Shown: positions 22,468 to 33,198 of the stretch, in pieces
How the letters are laid out: the number at the start of each line of letters is the position of its first letter
How positions within the stretch are numbered: the first letter of the stretch is position 1
NCBI GenBank assembly: GCA_016630955.3
Contig: CM049998.1
Span: forward strand, 682,001-746,000
Reading direction: 5' to 3'
Length of the DNA stretch: 64,000 nt
From: Didymella arachidicola
Lineage: Eukaryota; Ascomycota; Dothideomycetes; Pleosporales; Didymellaceae
Notes under the pieces: model-generated
The model's database searches: none
What the model was told of the DNA's origin: nothing
What the model saw: the letters and a program-made list of their open reading frames with translations, nothing else
Position numbers and translations under genes: made by a program

Positions 22468-24046
22468 CGTTGTGATTTGACTTAGTAAACAGCTTCGCGG
22501 CGCACATCGAAAAGTTCGCCCTACAAAATTCTGCCGGTGGAATTTGCGCTAGTCGTGGGCGGCAACGAGCGGACTTGCAGTGATGCTGATTGGCCGGCTG
22601 GTACCAACCCTCACTCATTATTATGGAAGTCTTCATGGCTTGTCTCAAAAGTAATGAACTTGCAATCTGAACCCTGTTCTGGTTTCTGCTCTCATCGATT
22701 ACTGTGTAAAGCAAATCGTCCTAGGTCCACCAGGTGTCGCAGACGATCTTGGACACAGATCGACGCTGGCCTGGATCGTTTGCGGGGTGCGTAACCGAGC
22801 ACCAAGCAGTGCGCTCATGATGGACACGCGACTGCCTTCAAGGGACGATTGCTCTTTCAACGATACTGAGACGTCGTAGACACTCAGCGTTCTTCATCAA
22901 CCCAATCTCAGCTTTCACACAGGCCTTCAAGCTCGCGCCAATGCCTATTCTCACGTACGATTCTCGAGCTGCCGAGAGCTTTTGTCCGATTTGGGAGAAC
23001 TAACTCTCACAGTCCACGCAATTTCACTTTTCTTACGGCTTTATCGTTGGGCAGCATCATGATAGTCAAGTCCAGGCCGTTGGCTGAACAAAGAAAGGAG
23101 AACGTCGCTGGTGATTACAGCGTAAGAGTTGAGCGCTCAGGTACGTCTGCTGCTCCCTTGGTCCAGCCCATCACCCGTTGATGCCACAATGCTGACCCTT
23201 GAGCTAGGCGGGGGCATTTAAATGGGTGCTGTCCACTATCTTTGATGATAACGGCAAAATACATCCATGTATTCAAGGGACGCCCAGACTTGATTGTCAT
23301 CGTAGCTTCTCACTCAGAGGCTAGCACCAGTTGAATGTGGAATGAGACGTCATGAGCGACTGTCGGACTCCAGCTCGATGCTACTAGCTCTTCAGATCAG
23401 AGGAAAGATAAAACAAGCTTTCTTAAGAACCTTTCGTGATCTTGCAATTCTAAGATCCAACCGTGACTCGGCTTACTCGGTCCCGCTAGCCGCAGCGTTT
23501 CCAGGTGAGCTGTGCAGGGGTCTACGCAAGATCTCTAAGAATAGACACAGCTCCACAGCCTCATACGCACGCCTTCGACCTAACGTCCACAACGTCTTCT
23601 TTCACAGATCTGAAAGAGTTGATGTTGCTAACGGTCGACGCCACTGCGCGATGCCCTTATACTTCGCGACTATGGAACCCTACGCCTCACGACAAGCGTC
23701 TCAGCCTCCAAGCTGTGGCTCTTCACACCGCAATCGTCAGCTGTCATCCAGCTCTGCTCGGACCAATCGGCGATGCCATCGCCCGTACGAGATGCAAATT
23801 ACGGGTGTCAGTAATGCCGCTAAGCCTACATCCATGTGCTGTCTGCTTATAGTATCACAGTGGGCCAACCGTGGAGAGACTTCATTCTCAGCTCACAATA
23901 GCATCGCACTTCCGCATATGACGTCTCTATTTCGAATCATCTGCGCCTGAACGATCGTGATACTTTGACTCCGAGCCGTGTTCAACACTTCGTTCGTCTC
24001 GTTTTACACGCAACGGAGTACATAACCGCATCAGAACAGAAAGAAC
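22468..24046. other. Intergenic, 1.6 kb
   Basis: Two overlapping plus-strand frames, 23342-23950 (202 codons) and 23505-23852 (115 codons), have partly coding-like composition. Neither has a family motif nor a consistent splice model, so I do not call a gene. Confidence 0.4.
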
Positions 24047-26232
24047 ATGGCCAAGTCTTCTGGATACTACAACGTAGCTGACTTCAACGACTACAAGAGA
24101 AGGAACGGGAAATGTCTGCCACCAAGGATCAACGTTCTGACCGCAGCTTGCCACATCCAGGAATTCTTTGATGCAAAGAAATTCACGTATGGCTTCGTGG
24201 GTGGACTGCCGATGCTCTGCTTGGGCTACAAGCGCGAGATGCCCGATCTTCACATTGCATATGATGCAAAAGACTTTGAGCGGCTGAAGTCCAAACTTGA
24301 GAACAACCGCCGGTATGTCATGCTTGGTTAGGCTAGATTTCATATAATGACAGGTCAGGATTCGACTACCAACGGGAATGAACCCTCTGTTGCCATTCAA
24401 GGTCCTCGTGTGGACGGGTCCAGAGCACAAAGACCAAGGCTGTACGATCAACGCAAGCATTGAGCTCGATCTTGTACCTTCGGGTAGGTAGACTGCACTT
24501 CTCCTCGTACCAGCCGTTGACAATTCCAGGCGCATGTGGCACGCCGGAAGGAGACGAAATGACTAAAAGTCTGGTTTCGCTTGGCCTGAAGACTGCTAAC
24601 GGCAGGCAAATGGTGTTCAAGAGTTTGAACGTACAGTACCTGCTGACGACCATGCTATCTTACTGCAAAGCTCGCGACCTCAGTTGGGATCCCAGGAAAG
24701 ACATTATGTTTCTCTGCAAGAACGAACCTGTCGAGGTGCAGCGGGTCCGCACACGGCTCAACGTCAAGGAGGTCAAAGAGATGTTTCTTGGGACCTCCTT
24801 CTTCTCACGACTACACCCTCAAGATCAGCGATTGTGCTATCGGACACTGCTCGACACCGAGCCACCGCCCGCGATGGCCATCACGCCGCCCGCCCCGCAG
24901 CCTGTAGCACAAGCTCGCTCAGGGCAGCGAGTATCAGCACAATACAACGACTCCAGAGCACCACGGTCGCGGTACCGCAAAGCTAGTGGGCCAATGAGCA
25001 GCAGTGATGGTGCGACGGAAGACGGTGTAGCGAGAAAGGCACAACCGCAATCGATGGCATACCCTCAAGATTCTAGGCAGGCTTCACGAGTCCAAGGTGT
25101 GCAGTGTGTCAACTCTGCAACACTTTCAATAGTGTCAGTGGCAGCAGCAGCCAAACCAGCACGCAGGTCCATGCCAAATCTGACAACTCTCCATCACGGG
25201 ACGCCGGCTATACACAAGAGACCTCCACCCAACGAGCAGCAGTCACAAAGCTCGCCTCGTGAAGGCCACAGACCCAGCCAATCTTCACCGAGCAACTCGC
25301 ATCAAGTCCTCAGAGAGTCTCAACTCGAGTATGGAGGCAACTCCCAGCCCGCGCATATGAGAGGGGCATTTTTGAAAGAAGGCCCCGACGAAGCCCTCTC
25401 GCTCGGCCATCGGTCTATGACCAAGCGCACAGAGTCGACCAAGTCCAGCTCAACAGGTCCACCGGTGCAAAGGATACAATCTCAGAAAGGTAGCCTTTAC
25501 GTGGTAAGCCCTGAACAGGAGGAATCACAAGGTCAGCAGTATTTTGAGGAGCAAAGCATGTCGACAAGTGGGAGACTACAACTTGTTGGTCCTGATGGCG
25601 TATACGGCGGTCCTGCGCTGCTACAACCTACACAGTCGCAAAGTCAGCACCAGACACACTCATTTGCCCCGCCACCTCAGACTGATCCGGCACTCGTCTT
25701 CGAGCTGGACGCTACGGCACCAACTAGGCCATCATTCGTTGCTGAGCTTCCAGCCGAACCGATCCGGACGTCGCCTGCCGAACACCCTGAGACACCTCTC
25801 ACCATCAGACCTCTCAATCCCCGCGCAACCTCCGCTCCGTCAGTGAAGGGATCCCTACCAGCCAGTCTCGTCGCCGGGGGTTCGGCGCCACAAACCCAAC
25901 GCCGTCTCCTCGCCCACAGCTCGCGCCAAGTCGACGCAGCGTTTAGCTTTTTCACCAGCCGAACCAACGCCGATAGATACTCGTTCCCCGCCGTACCGCA
26001 ACCAGTCAACTCCAGCGGTCCCAGAGCCGAGACGGCATACAAAGCCTACCGGCCGTTCGTAATGACCAGCCAGCTCAGCAGAGTCGATTCTGTGAGCTCC
26101 GTGTATAGTCCGGTGCACAGGCGGGATGTATCAGAAGAGTCGTGGGGTTCCGTGGCGTCGTGTGAGTCCGATAGGTTGGCGAGGGAGTATCGGGAGTTGC
26201 TGGGGTTTGGGGACGGGTATGGTGGCCGGTGA
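24047..26232 (+). CDS. Protein with nucleotidyltransferase-like N-terminus and long disordered tail
   Basis: Exons 24047-24312, 24359-24483 and 24530-26232 (both introns 46 nt) give 697 residues. Residues about 30-75 read like the start of a minimal nucleotidyltransferase fold: a helix, then YGFVGGLPMLCLGYKR and PDLHIAYDA. A later strand, SIELDLVPSG (about 122-131), matches the usual third acidic strand followed by a GxxGxPE-like turn (ACGTPEGDE). In active enzymes the second motif normally reads DxD; here it is DLH, so catalysis is doubtful. After about residue 230 the chain is Ser/Gln/Pro-rich and probably disordered to the end. I know no named homologue, and the family call rests on pattern only. 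Both splices are needed to keep the domain intact. Confidence 0.6.
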
Positions 26233-26662
26233 GAGTTGGTTGTTCAACATGAAGTCAACTAATTATTCCACATGCTCTAGAACGATGGCGAAGTCACCCA
26301 CTACGCACGAACAGTTTCGCAATGAATCCGAGGACGCAGGCGATCAACGCACCCTGATGACGCGCTAGCCATAAGTCCACACACCCACTAACTCCTATCT
26401 CCGCACGGCCTTTAGACCTCCCCACATACCCATGCGTCACTCCTCCCGACATCCATCGGCAGCACCTGTCCCTTGTGCAATTCAGGAAGTCCCGGACCTC
26501 CCGGACCCCATGGACCCTTATATCCCGCTAAACGTCATGGGTAGGTACGCCAGCCAGCGAAAGAAGTGGTGCTATAAAAACGCGCAGCGCTGCGGACCAA
26601 ACCCCATCCCCTCGCATCTATACGCCGCTTAACCTCACCCACTACTCAATCGAACATTCACT
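26233..26662. other. Promoter region of the aldo/keto reductase
   Basis: A direct repeat of CCCGGACC occurs at 26491-26508 and a TATAAAAA box at 26573-26580. No gene is seen. Confidence 0.5.
26573..26580 (+). promoter_or_regulatory. TATA box of the aldo/keto reductase gene
   Basis: TATAAAAA lies 90 bp upstream of the ATG at 26663. Confidence 0.55.
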
Positions 26663-27939
26663 ATGCCGTCCCCCTTTGGCGATGCCCCGGTCGCAAAATC
26701 GCTGCTCGACTTCCAGCGCGTGCTTTCGCCTACGGCGGGGGTGCGCGTTTCGCCGCTTTGTCTGGGGGCGATGAATTTCGGGGATGCGTGGGCGGATGTG
26801 ATGGGCAAATGCGACAAGGAGACTGTATTTTCGATCCTGGATTATTTCTACGAGCAGGGCGGGAACTTCATCGACACGTGCGTATTCTTTATTTCATTCC
26901 CGCCGGAAAGTGCATGAAGTGACGTGAACCAGGGCGAACAACTACCAAAACGAAGAATCGGAGACGTGGATCGGGGAGTGGATGGCATCGCGCGGCCGGC
27001 GCGAGGAGATTGTGCTCGCGACCAAGTTCACGACGCTGTACCCCGATCCGAAGACGAGGCCGCGCATGGCGGCGAACTACAGCGGGAATTCGACAAAGTC
27101 GCTGCATGCGTCGCTCGAGGCGTCGCTGAGGAAGCTGCAGACGGGGTATGTGGATTTGTTGTATGTGCACTGGTGGGACTTTACGACCAGCATCCCCGAG
27201 CTGATGCAGTCGCTCAACCACATGGTGCAGAGGGGAAAGGTGCTGTATCTGGGCGTTAGCGACACTCCGGCGTGGGTGGTGAGCAAGGCGAACCAATGTG
27301 CGTCCCCCCCTGACAGCGTTCGAACGTGGCTGATGCAACACAGATGCCCGCGACCACGCCCTCCGCCCCTTCTCCGTCTACCAAGGCCGCTGGTCGGCCG
27401 CAGACCGCGACTTTGAGCGCGAAATCCTCCCCATGGCGCGCGACGAGGGCATGGCGCTGTGTCCCTGGGGCGCGCTGGGCGGCGGCAACTTCACCACAAA
27501 GGCGAAGCGCGCGGCCAACGAACAAGGCCGCAACTTCGGCCCCGCCTCAGACAAACACATCAAAGTGTCGGAGAAACTCGAGGCGGTGGCTACGCGCAAA
27601 AACACACTCATCACGTCGGTGGCGCTGGCGTACGTGCGGGCCAAGTATCCGTATGTGTACCCGATTGTGGGTGGTCGTAAGATGGAGCACCTGCAGGGCA
27701 ACATTGAAGCGCTGGCGTTGGAGCTGAGCAAGCAAGAAGTAGAAGAGATTGAATCGGCGGTGGATTTTGAGGTTGGGTTTCCGATGAATTTCTTGTTTGA
27801 GTTTCGGGGAGGCAAGTATAGTACGGAGAAGACGAGTGCGGACGTGGGCTTGTTGGCGTATGCGGGGAATCTCGAGGTGCCGCCGCATCAGCAGCCGGTT
27901 AGGCCGCATGGGTTGGAGGGGTTTGGGCGGAATGAGTGA
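26663..27939 (+). CDS. Aldo/keto reductase, aryl-alcohol dehydrogenase / norsolorinic-acid-reductase-like
   Basis: This is an NADPH-dependent reductase of carbonyl compounds in the fungal AAD group. Exons 26663-26877, 26933-27297 and 27344-27939 give 391 residues, the usual size. The splices restore NFIDTANNYQNEESETWIGEW (containing catalytic Asp and Tyr) and SKANQYARDHALRPFSVYQG. Other landmarks are LCLGAMNFGDAW, LATKFTTLYP, LQTGYVDLLYVHWWDF (catalytic His), GKVLYLGVSDTPAW, the MALCPWGALGGG loop and the cofactor-binding YPIVGGRKMEHL near the end. The introns are 55 and 46 nt. Related proteins act in aflatoxin-type pathways or in general aldehyde detoxification; with no pathway partners here I favour the latter. 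The ATG is preceded by a good TATA box. Confidence 0.92.
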
Positions 27940-28076
27940 TGTTGATGTATGAATTGAACATTGAAATGGTATCATGCCTAGCTGTATCCAAGTGTCTCGA
28001 TTCACTTCTCCGAGTAATTCCGCCCAATTCTAGTGTATCAGTTCAGTGTATCACTATCAGTTCAGTGATCATCACG

Positions 28077-28927
28077 TCACTCCCACTCGGTCCCCTTCAG
28101 CCTCTGCATCAGATACTCGACCTCGACCTCCTTGGTCAGCGGAATGACCCAGTCCTTGTACATGGCCACAACAGCATCAGCATTGACCTTGCTCACGCCG
28201 TGGCTCTCCAGATCGGGATCAGTGCCGTACGTCTTGGCCTTGAGGCGCAGGCGCTCGAGCACCTTTTGCTCGACGGCCGCGTTCGTAATGGCGTCGTCAA
28301 TGCCCTTGCGGTCCCCCGCCTTGATGAGGGCGGCGAAGCGCGCAGGCTCCTTCTGGAACTTTGCCTCTGCGACAAACTTGCCAAAGTGGATGCGGCGCGA
28401 GAGGGCCTGCAAGCAGAGCACGTCGCAGGTGCCGGCGGAGCCGTAGTTTTCCTGGCTCTCGCCGCGGTCGCCTTCTTCCTTGTGCAGACAGGCGGCGGGC
28501 AGGATGTGGCGGGTGTAGCAGTCCTTGAGCTTGGAGTTGACGTTGACGTCGTTGGCGTGCAGGATCTTGGGGTAGTGCAGGGGCTTGAGGATGGGCTCCT
28601 GCAGGACGTCGGGGAAAAAGGGGTACTCGTCGGGCGACTGGTAGCGGCGCACGAGCGACTGCAGGCGCTCCTGCTCGCGCAGCATCCAGTCGAGGAACGA
28701 GAGGGCGGGCTCGCCGATGGGCAGGGCGCCGGGGACGTAGATGGTGGGGTTGAGGGGGAACTGGACGCGCTCGATGAGGTGGAAGGTTATCGTGTCTTCG
28801 AGGCGGCTGGGCGGGTTAGCGGTGGGGGTCTGTCGGGGGAGGGAGGCGCGGCGTGCATGAGCTGGAAGCGGATGTTGGCGAGGTCGAGGGCCTTGGAGGC
28901 GTCGGAGAGGTCAATTGCTGCGTCCAT
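28077..28927 (-). CDS. Chorismate mutase
   Basis: This converts chorismate to prephenate, the branch point to phenylalanine and tyrosine, and corresponds to yeast ARO7. Exons 28927-28857 and 28806-28077 give 266 residues, the eukaryotic AroQ length. The N-terminus MDAAIDLSDASKALDLANIRFQL continues across the splice into IRLEDTITFHLIERVQFPLNP. Further conserved parts are FLDWMLREQERLQSLVRRYQSPDEYPFF, DVLCLQALSRRIHFGKFVAEAKF and the C-terminal MYKDWVIPLTKEVEVEYLMQRL. No GT lies at the required donor position: the 50-nt intron begins with GC (AT|GCACGC) and ends in CAG after a GCTAAC branch point, so this is a GC-AG intron. The gene diverges from MDV1. The family is usually feedback-regulated by aromatic amino acids; that is not visible here. 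Confidence 0.93.
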
Positions 28928-29351
28928 TGCTGGTCGAGCGCGGCGGAGACGGCGGCGAGGAAGCCCGAGACGGCGACGGGGTTGAGGACCTGCAGGCGGG
29001 CTTCGAGGGCGGCGAGGATGTGCGACGAGGACATGGCGGGCGCTGCATAAGAGGGCACCGAGGTCGGCGGGCGCGAGGTCGTGGGCTGTGACGCACTGGG
29101 CGGGTCCACCCGCGACAACAGACAACATCCGACGAGGCGAGGCAGACACACGACGAATACGACGAACACGACGGACGGCGGACAGCAGACGACGACAGCA
29201 GGCGACGACAGCAGGCGACACGATCCTGCCATGAGATAGACGGCCTCTCACCCTCACCCTCGCCCTCACCCTCACCACACCTCTCCTCACCACACCTCTC
29301 CTCACCACACCTCTCCTCACCACACCTCTCCTCACCACCTCCTCCTCTCAC
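28928..29351. promoter_or_regulatory. Shared divergent promoter of chorismate mutase and MDV1
   Basis: 424 bp separate the two start codons. The half nearest MDV1 is a pyrimidine-rich minisatellite on the plus strand. The rest is GC-rich and has open frames on both strands that I regard as chance. Confidence 0.5.
29271..29338. repeat. 15-bp minisatellite
   Basis: Four exact tandem copies of CTCACCACACCTCTC are followed by a partial copy, ending about 13 bp before the MDV1 start codon. Degenerate CTCACC units continue upstream from about 29247. It lies in the probable 5' untranslated region or core promoter. Confidence 0.9.
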
Positions 29352-31408
29352 ATGCCGCCCCGTGGCTCGCCTGGGCGCGGACGCTCGACGAGCCCGCGGC
29401 CCCTGAGCCCGCCCGAGCACCAGGACGCGGGCCTCGTCGACGGCCTGCCCGACACCCGCCAGCTGCAGGCCTTCGGGCGCAAGGTCACGGCCACGGCCAG
29501 CAGCCTCATCGGCACCGACGGCGTCGCGCAGCACTACCAGAACGCCCTGGGCGAGCTGCACCGCGAGATCCGCCGCCCCATGCTGCAGCGCTCCGTCTTC
29601 TCGTTTGCCAACACGACGCCCAAGGAAATCATCCGCTCGCACATGTCGCTGCCCGAGATCCAGCAGCGCGCCCTCAGCTACATCCCCGACGACATCCTGC
29701 ACAGCATCCCCGAGGACACCAACGAGTTCTCGCTGTTCCAGGGCTTCCAGGCCTCGCTGCCCGACGAGCCTGTTGCTAGCCATCGCCCCGGCAAGCGCAA
29801 TGCCCGCGGCCAGAAGCTCATCGGCGACGACGACGACGCCAGCACGCCGCCGTCGATGCAGAAGCTGCGCCACCAGAAGCACGCCATGAGCCACCGCCTC
29901 GAGATGATGGGCGTGCGCAAGCACATGTGCGTCGCCGAGATCCTCGAGATCGACAACAAGATCGCCAACCTCAACACCCTGCGCAAGCTGACCCTCGACC
30001 GCCTCGCCGGCCTCGAGCTCGAGGAGGCCGACCTCGAGCAGGACCTGCTGGGCCTCGACAACCGCATCGAGGACCTGCAGGAGGAGCTCGACGACGCCGC
30101 CGCCCTGGCCCCCAAGTCGCCCGACCGCCCCTCGACCGCCGGCGACGACGCCGAGCACGACGCCAGCTTCATGTCCGAGTCCATCTACAGGAAGCTGCCC
30201 AGCCCAAAGTCCAAGAAGCACGCCAAGCGCCCCATCCGCCGCATCTCCATGCCCATCCTGCACGAGCACCTCGAGCCGGGCTCCAAGATCAAGGAGCTGC
30301 CCGCCCACACCGACACCATCACCGCCCTCGACTTTGACGCCCCGTGGGGCACGCTCGTCACCGCCGCCCTCGACGACACCGTCCGCGTCTGGGACCTCAA
30401 CGCCGGCCGCTGCATCGGCATGCTCGAGGGCCACCTCTCCTCGGTGCGCTGCCTGCAGGTCGAGGAGAACATTGTCGCAACCGGCTCCATGGACGCCACC
30501 ATCCGCCTGTGGGACCTCAGCAAGGCCGAATACGCCCCGCTCGACAACCGGATACACAAGCACCGCCACGACGACGACGACGATGACGACGACGACAACG
30601 ACGCCCTCGCCTTCGAAAACGCCGCAGACGCACCCCCCGCGCCTCCCCCCACCATCATGCAGGACTGCCCCCTCTTCTCCCTCGAGTCCCACGTCGACGA
30701 AGTCACCGCCCTCCACTTCCGCGGCGACACCCTCGTCTCCGGCTCCGCCGACAAGACCCTGCGCCAGTGGGATCTCGTCAAGGGCCGCTGCGTCCAGACC
30801 CTCGACGTCCTGTGGGCCGCCGCCCAGGCCTCGGCCACAGACACCGCCAGCAACGGCCAGTGGCGCGGCACCGGTCGCGCCATGGACTCGTCGGCCGACT
30901 TTGTCGGCGCCGTCCAGGTCTTTGACGCTGCACTGGCTTGCGGCACTGCAGACGGCATGGTCCGGTTGTGGGATCTGAGGAGCGGACAGGTGCATCGCAG
31001 TTTGGTCGGGCATACCGGGCCTGTCACCGCGCTGCAGTTTGACGACGTGCATTTGGTGACTGCGAGCGCGGACAGGAGTATCAGGGTAATTTTACTATTA
31101 TTATTACGATCGCACGAATCGTTGCTAACTCCCCCCAGATATGGGACCTCCGCACAGGCTCCATCCACGACGCCTACGCCTACGACAACCCCATCTCCAG
31201 CATGATGTTCGACGCCCGCCGCATCGTCTCCGCCGCCGGCGAGGACGTCGTCAAGGTCTACGACAAGACCGACAGCCGCCACTGGAACTGCGGGCCGGGC
31301 GCTGTCGAGGAGGAAGGCAAGAAGAGCGTCATTGAGAGGGTCAGGATAAAGGACGGCTATTTGGTCGAGGGCAGGAAGGATGGCACGGTGGGCGTGTGGT
31401 CGTGCTAG
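29352..31408 (+). CDS. mdv1: WD40 mitochondrial-division adaptor, Mdv1/Caf4-like
   Basis: This adaptor links the outer-membrane receptor Fis1 to the dynamin Dnm1 during mitochondrial fission. Exons 29352-31085 and 31139-31408, with a 53-nt intron, give 667 residues, close to other fungal Mdv1 proteins. The N-terminal region carries FGRKVTATASSLIG and ANTTPKEIIRSHMSLPEIQQRALSYIPDD. A coiled coil spans about residues 195-255 (LTLDRLAGLELEEADLEQDLLGLDNRIEDLQEELDD). From about residue 315 come seven WD40 repeats with the usual GH...WD pattern (AHTDTITALDFD, GMLEGHLSSVRCL, and so on), the last two straddling the splice at SIR|IWDLR. A nine-residue Asp run with a CGACGA-type DNA repeat interrupts the propeller loop after the second repeat. 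Confidence 0.9.
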
Positions 31409-31544
31409 GTGGATGTATGATCATGTATGTGATGTGATGATGTATTATCGTGTTACAAGAGCATAGCGAGCGGATTGTACTATATGATTGATTGGTTGCC
31501 ACGATATGCTCGACCCTCATCAGAGCATGCCCCAACCATCCCTC

Positions 31545-33198
31545 CTACTCGGTCCTCTTATTGACCCTCGGCAGCGCAAACCAACACGCAAGCATCGCAC
31601 CGTACAGCCCCAACGCCACCGGATGAATAACCCACGTCCCAACAGCCTGCGCCAGCAGCCCCGTCGTGAACGGCGCAACCGCCCCCCCCCGAGCTCCCCG
31701 CAGACCCAATGAATCCAATCGCCGTCGTCTGCAGATGGCGCGGTATGGTGCGCGAGAAAATGGTCTGGCCGCACGGGTACACGGGTCCGAGTAGCAAGCC
31801 CAGCACCGAGACGGCGACGGCGTTGCCGATGATGTTGGGGATCAGCCAGGCGAGGAGCTGCAGGGCCACGGTGCCCATGGTCAGGCCGATGACGAAGGTG
31901 AACTCGCCGATTCGGGGCGCGGCGTGGGTGAGGACGAAGCGGCCCAGTGTGATGCCGGCCCAGAAGCCGGCGGTCACGTAGCCGACTTTGGCTGGGTCGC
32001 CGTCGCGGTAGTTGATGAGGTAGGATATGATCCAGCCTGAGACTGCAACTTCGGCGCCCTGGTCGATGGATGTCAGCGAGGGTGTTGTAGCGGGGAAGGT
32101 AGGTAGAACGTACCTGGTACGCGAAGATGAACAACGCGCCAAAGATAGTAACCTTGTTCTTCAGCGCGAGCTTCAGCTCCCTCGTCTTGGACTGCGATTC
32201 GTTCTGGCGACTGGCAGTGATTTCCAGCGCCGAAAGCAGCGTCGCCGACTCCTCCTCCTCGTAGCCCTTGAACGCCCACCACGCAAACACCACGCAGCAG
32301 CCCCTCAACCCCAGCAAAATAAAGTAAAACCGCGACCACAGAATCCCCGACGCCACCATCGCCGTCCCGATAATCGGCGCCACAGTCCCCCCAACACCAT
32401 AACTCCCATGCCCCGACCCAAGCACCGCACTCGACGGCTGGATATTCGCCAGAAAAACGTTATTCAGCGCTAGTCCCGTCGCGGCCCCGAGCCCATTGAA
32501 GAAGAACCTAGCAGCAGCCATCAGCACAGCACAGCACGCGTCTAAAAACGTCTAGCAACTCACGCAACAACCACCACCCCAAACGGCGGCGTACAAACCA
32601 GCATCACAAACCCCGCGATCAGCACCGCATCCGCATACATCAGCGTCCGGGCCCTCCCGAACCTCGCCAGCGCCCAGTTCACAAACGGCGCCGCGGCAAT
32701 GAACCCCGCGGCGTTGCCCACGAAGATGAGAGACATGACGGTGTGCGAATTGTGGTAGTACGCTTCCATGTACGGGATCAGGGCTCCGACGACTACAACA
32801 ATCAGTAAATCAAGTAGAGTTAAAGTGGAGATGCGCGGGGGGAAGGGGGACGTACCGGCGTCGTTGAGCCCGTTGCTGAAGTAGATGAGGCAGCAGCATA
32901 GGATGCGGTATTTGTTCATGGGGGGGTTGTTCCAGGTTTGCACGAGGTCGACGGTGGCATTGTGTGTTGGTGTAGGGGGGCGGCTGGCTTCGAGGTCGTT
33001 TGGGGGGTTTGGCGTTTGGGTTCCGGGGTGGGAGGAGGAGGAAGCATTACTAAGATTGCTGGGCTTGATGGGTTCGAGTTGTACGTCTGGGAGCACTCCC
33101 ATGTGAGGCTGTTTGCCGGTCTTTTGGTATGTGGGGTTTGGGTTTGTGGGGGGGATGGAGTGCATGTCGAAGATGGCGTGGAGGCTTAAGGACGCCAT
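31545..33198 (-). CDS. MFS transporter (BSC6-like) with a frameshift near the 3' end
   Basis: Exons 33198-32856, 32792-32564, 32507-32114 and 32058 onwards code a major-facilitator transporter. The splices give LNDAVVGALIPYMEAYY, VVVVAFFFNGLGAATGLALNN and FAYQGAEVAVSGWIISYL. About 11-12 membrane helices are present after a 100-residue cytosolic N-terminus rich in Pro and Asn. In the last exon the frame GFIGSAGSSGG meets a run of nine G (plus-strand C at 31682-31690). As read, it continues out of register to a stop at 31558. If the run were one base shorter the frame would continue as a clear last helix pair to a stop at 31545. So this is either a sequencing error or a recently damaged gene. 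The substrate is unknown. Confidence 0.8.

Noticed and set aside
23342..23950. Possible 202-codon gene upstream of the nucleotidyltransferase-like gene
   Set aside because: An overlapping second frame looks equally coding, and neither has splice signals or motifs.
28787..31052. Very long minus-strand frames across MDV1 (up to 713 codons)
   Set aside because: They mirror the GC-rich coding frame of MDV1 and its repeat region; the plus strand carries clear WD40 repeats.
26663..31408. Biosynthetic gene cluster around the norsolorinic-acid-reductase-like gene
   Set aside because: The flanking genes are primary metabolism and mitochondrial fission; no polyketide synthase or tailoring set is present.
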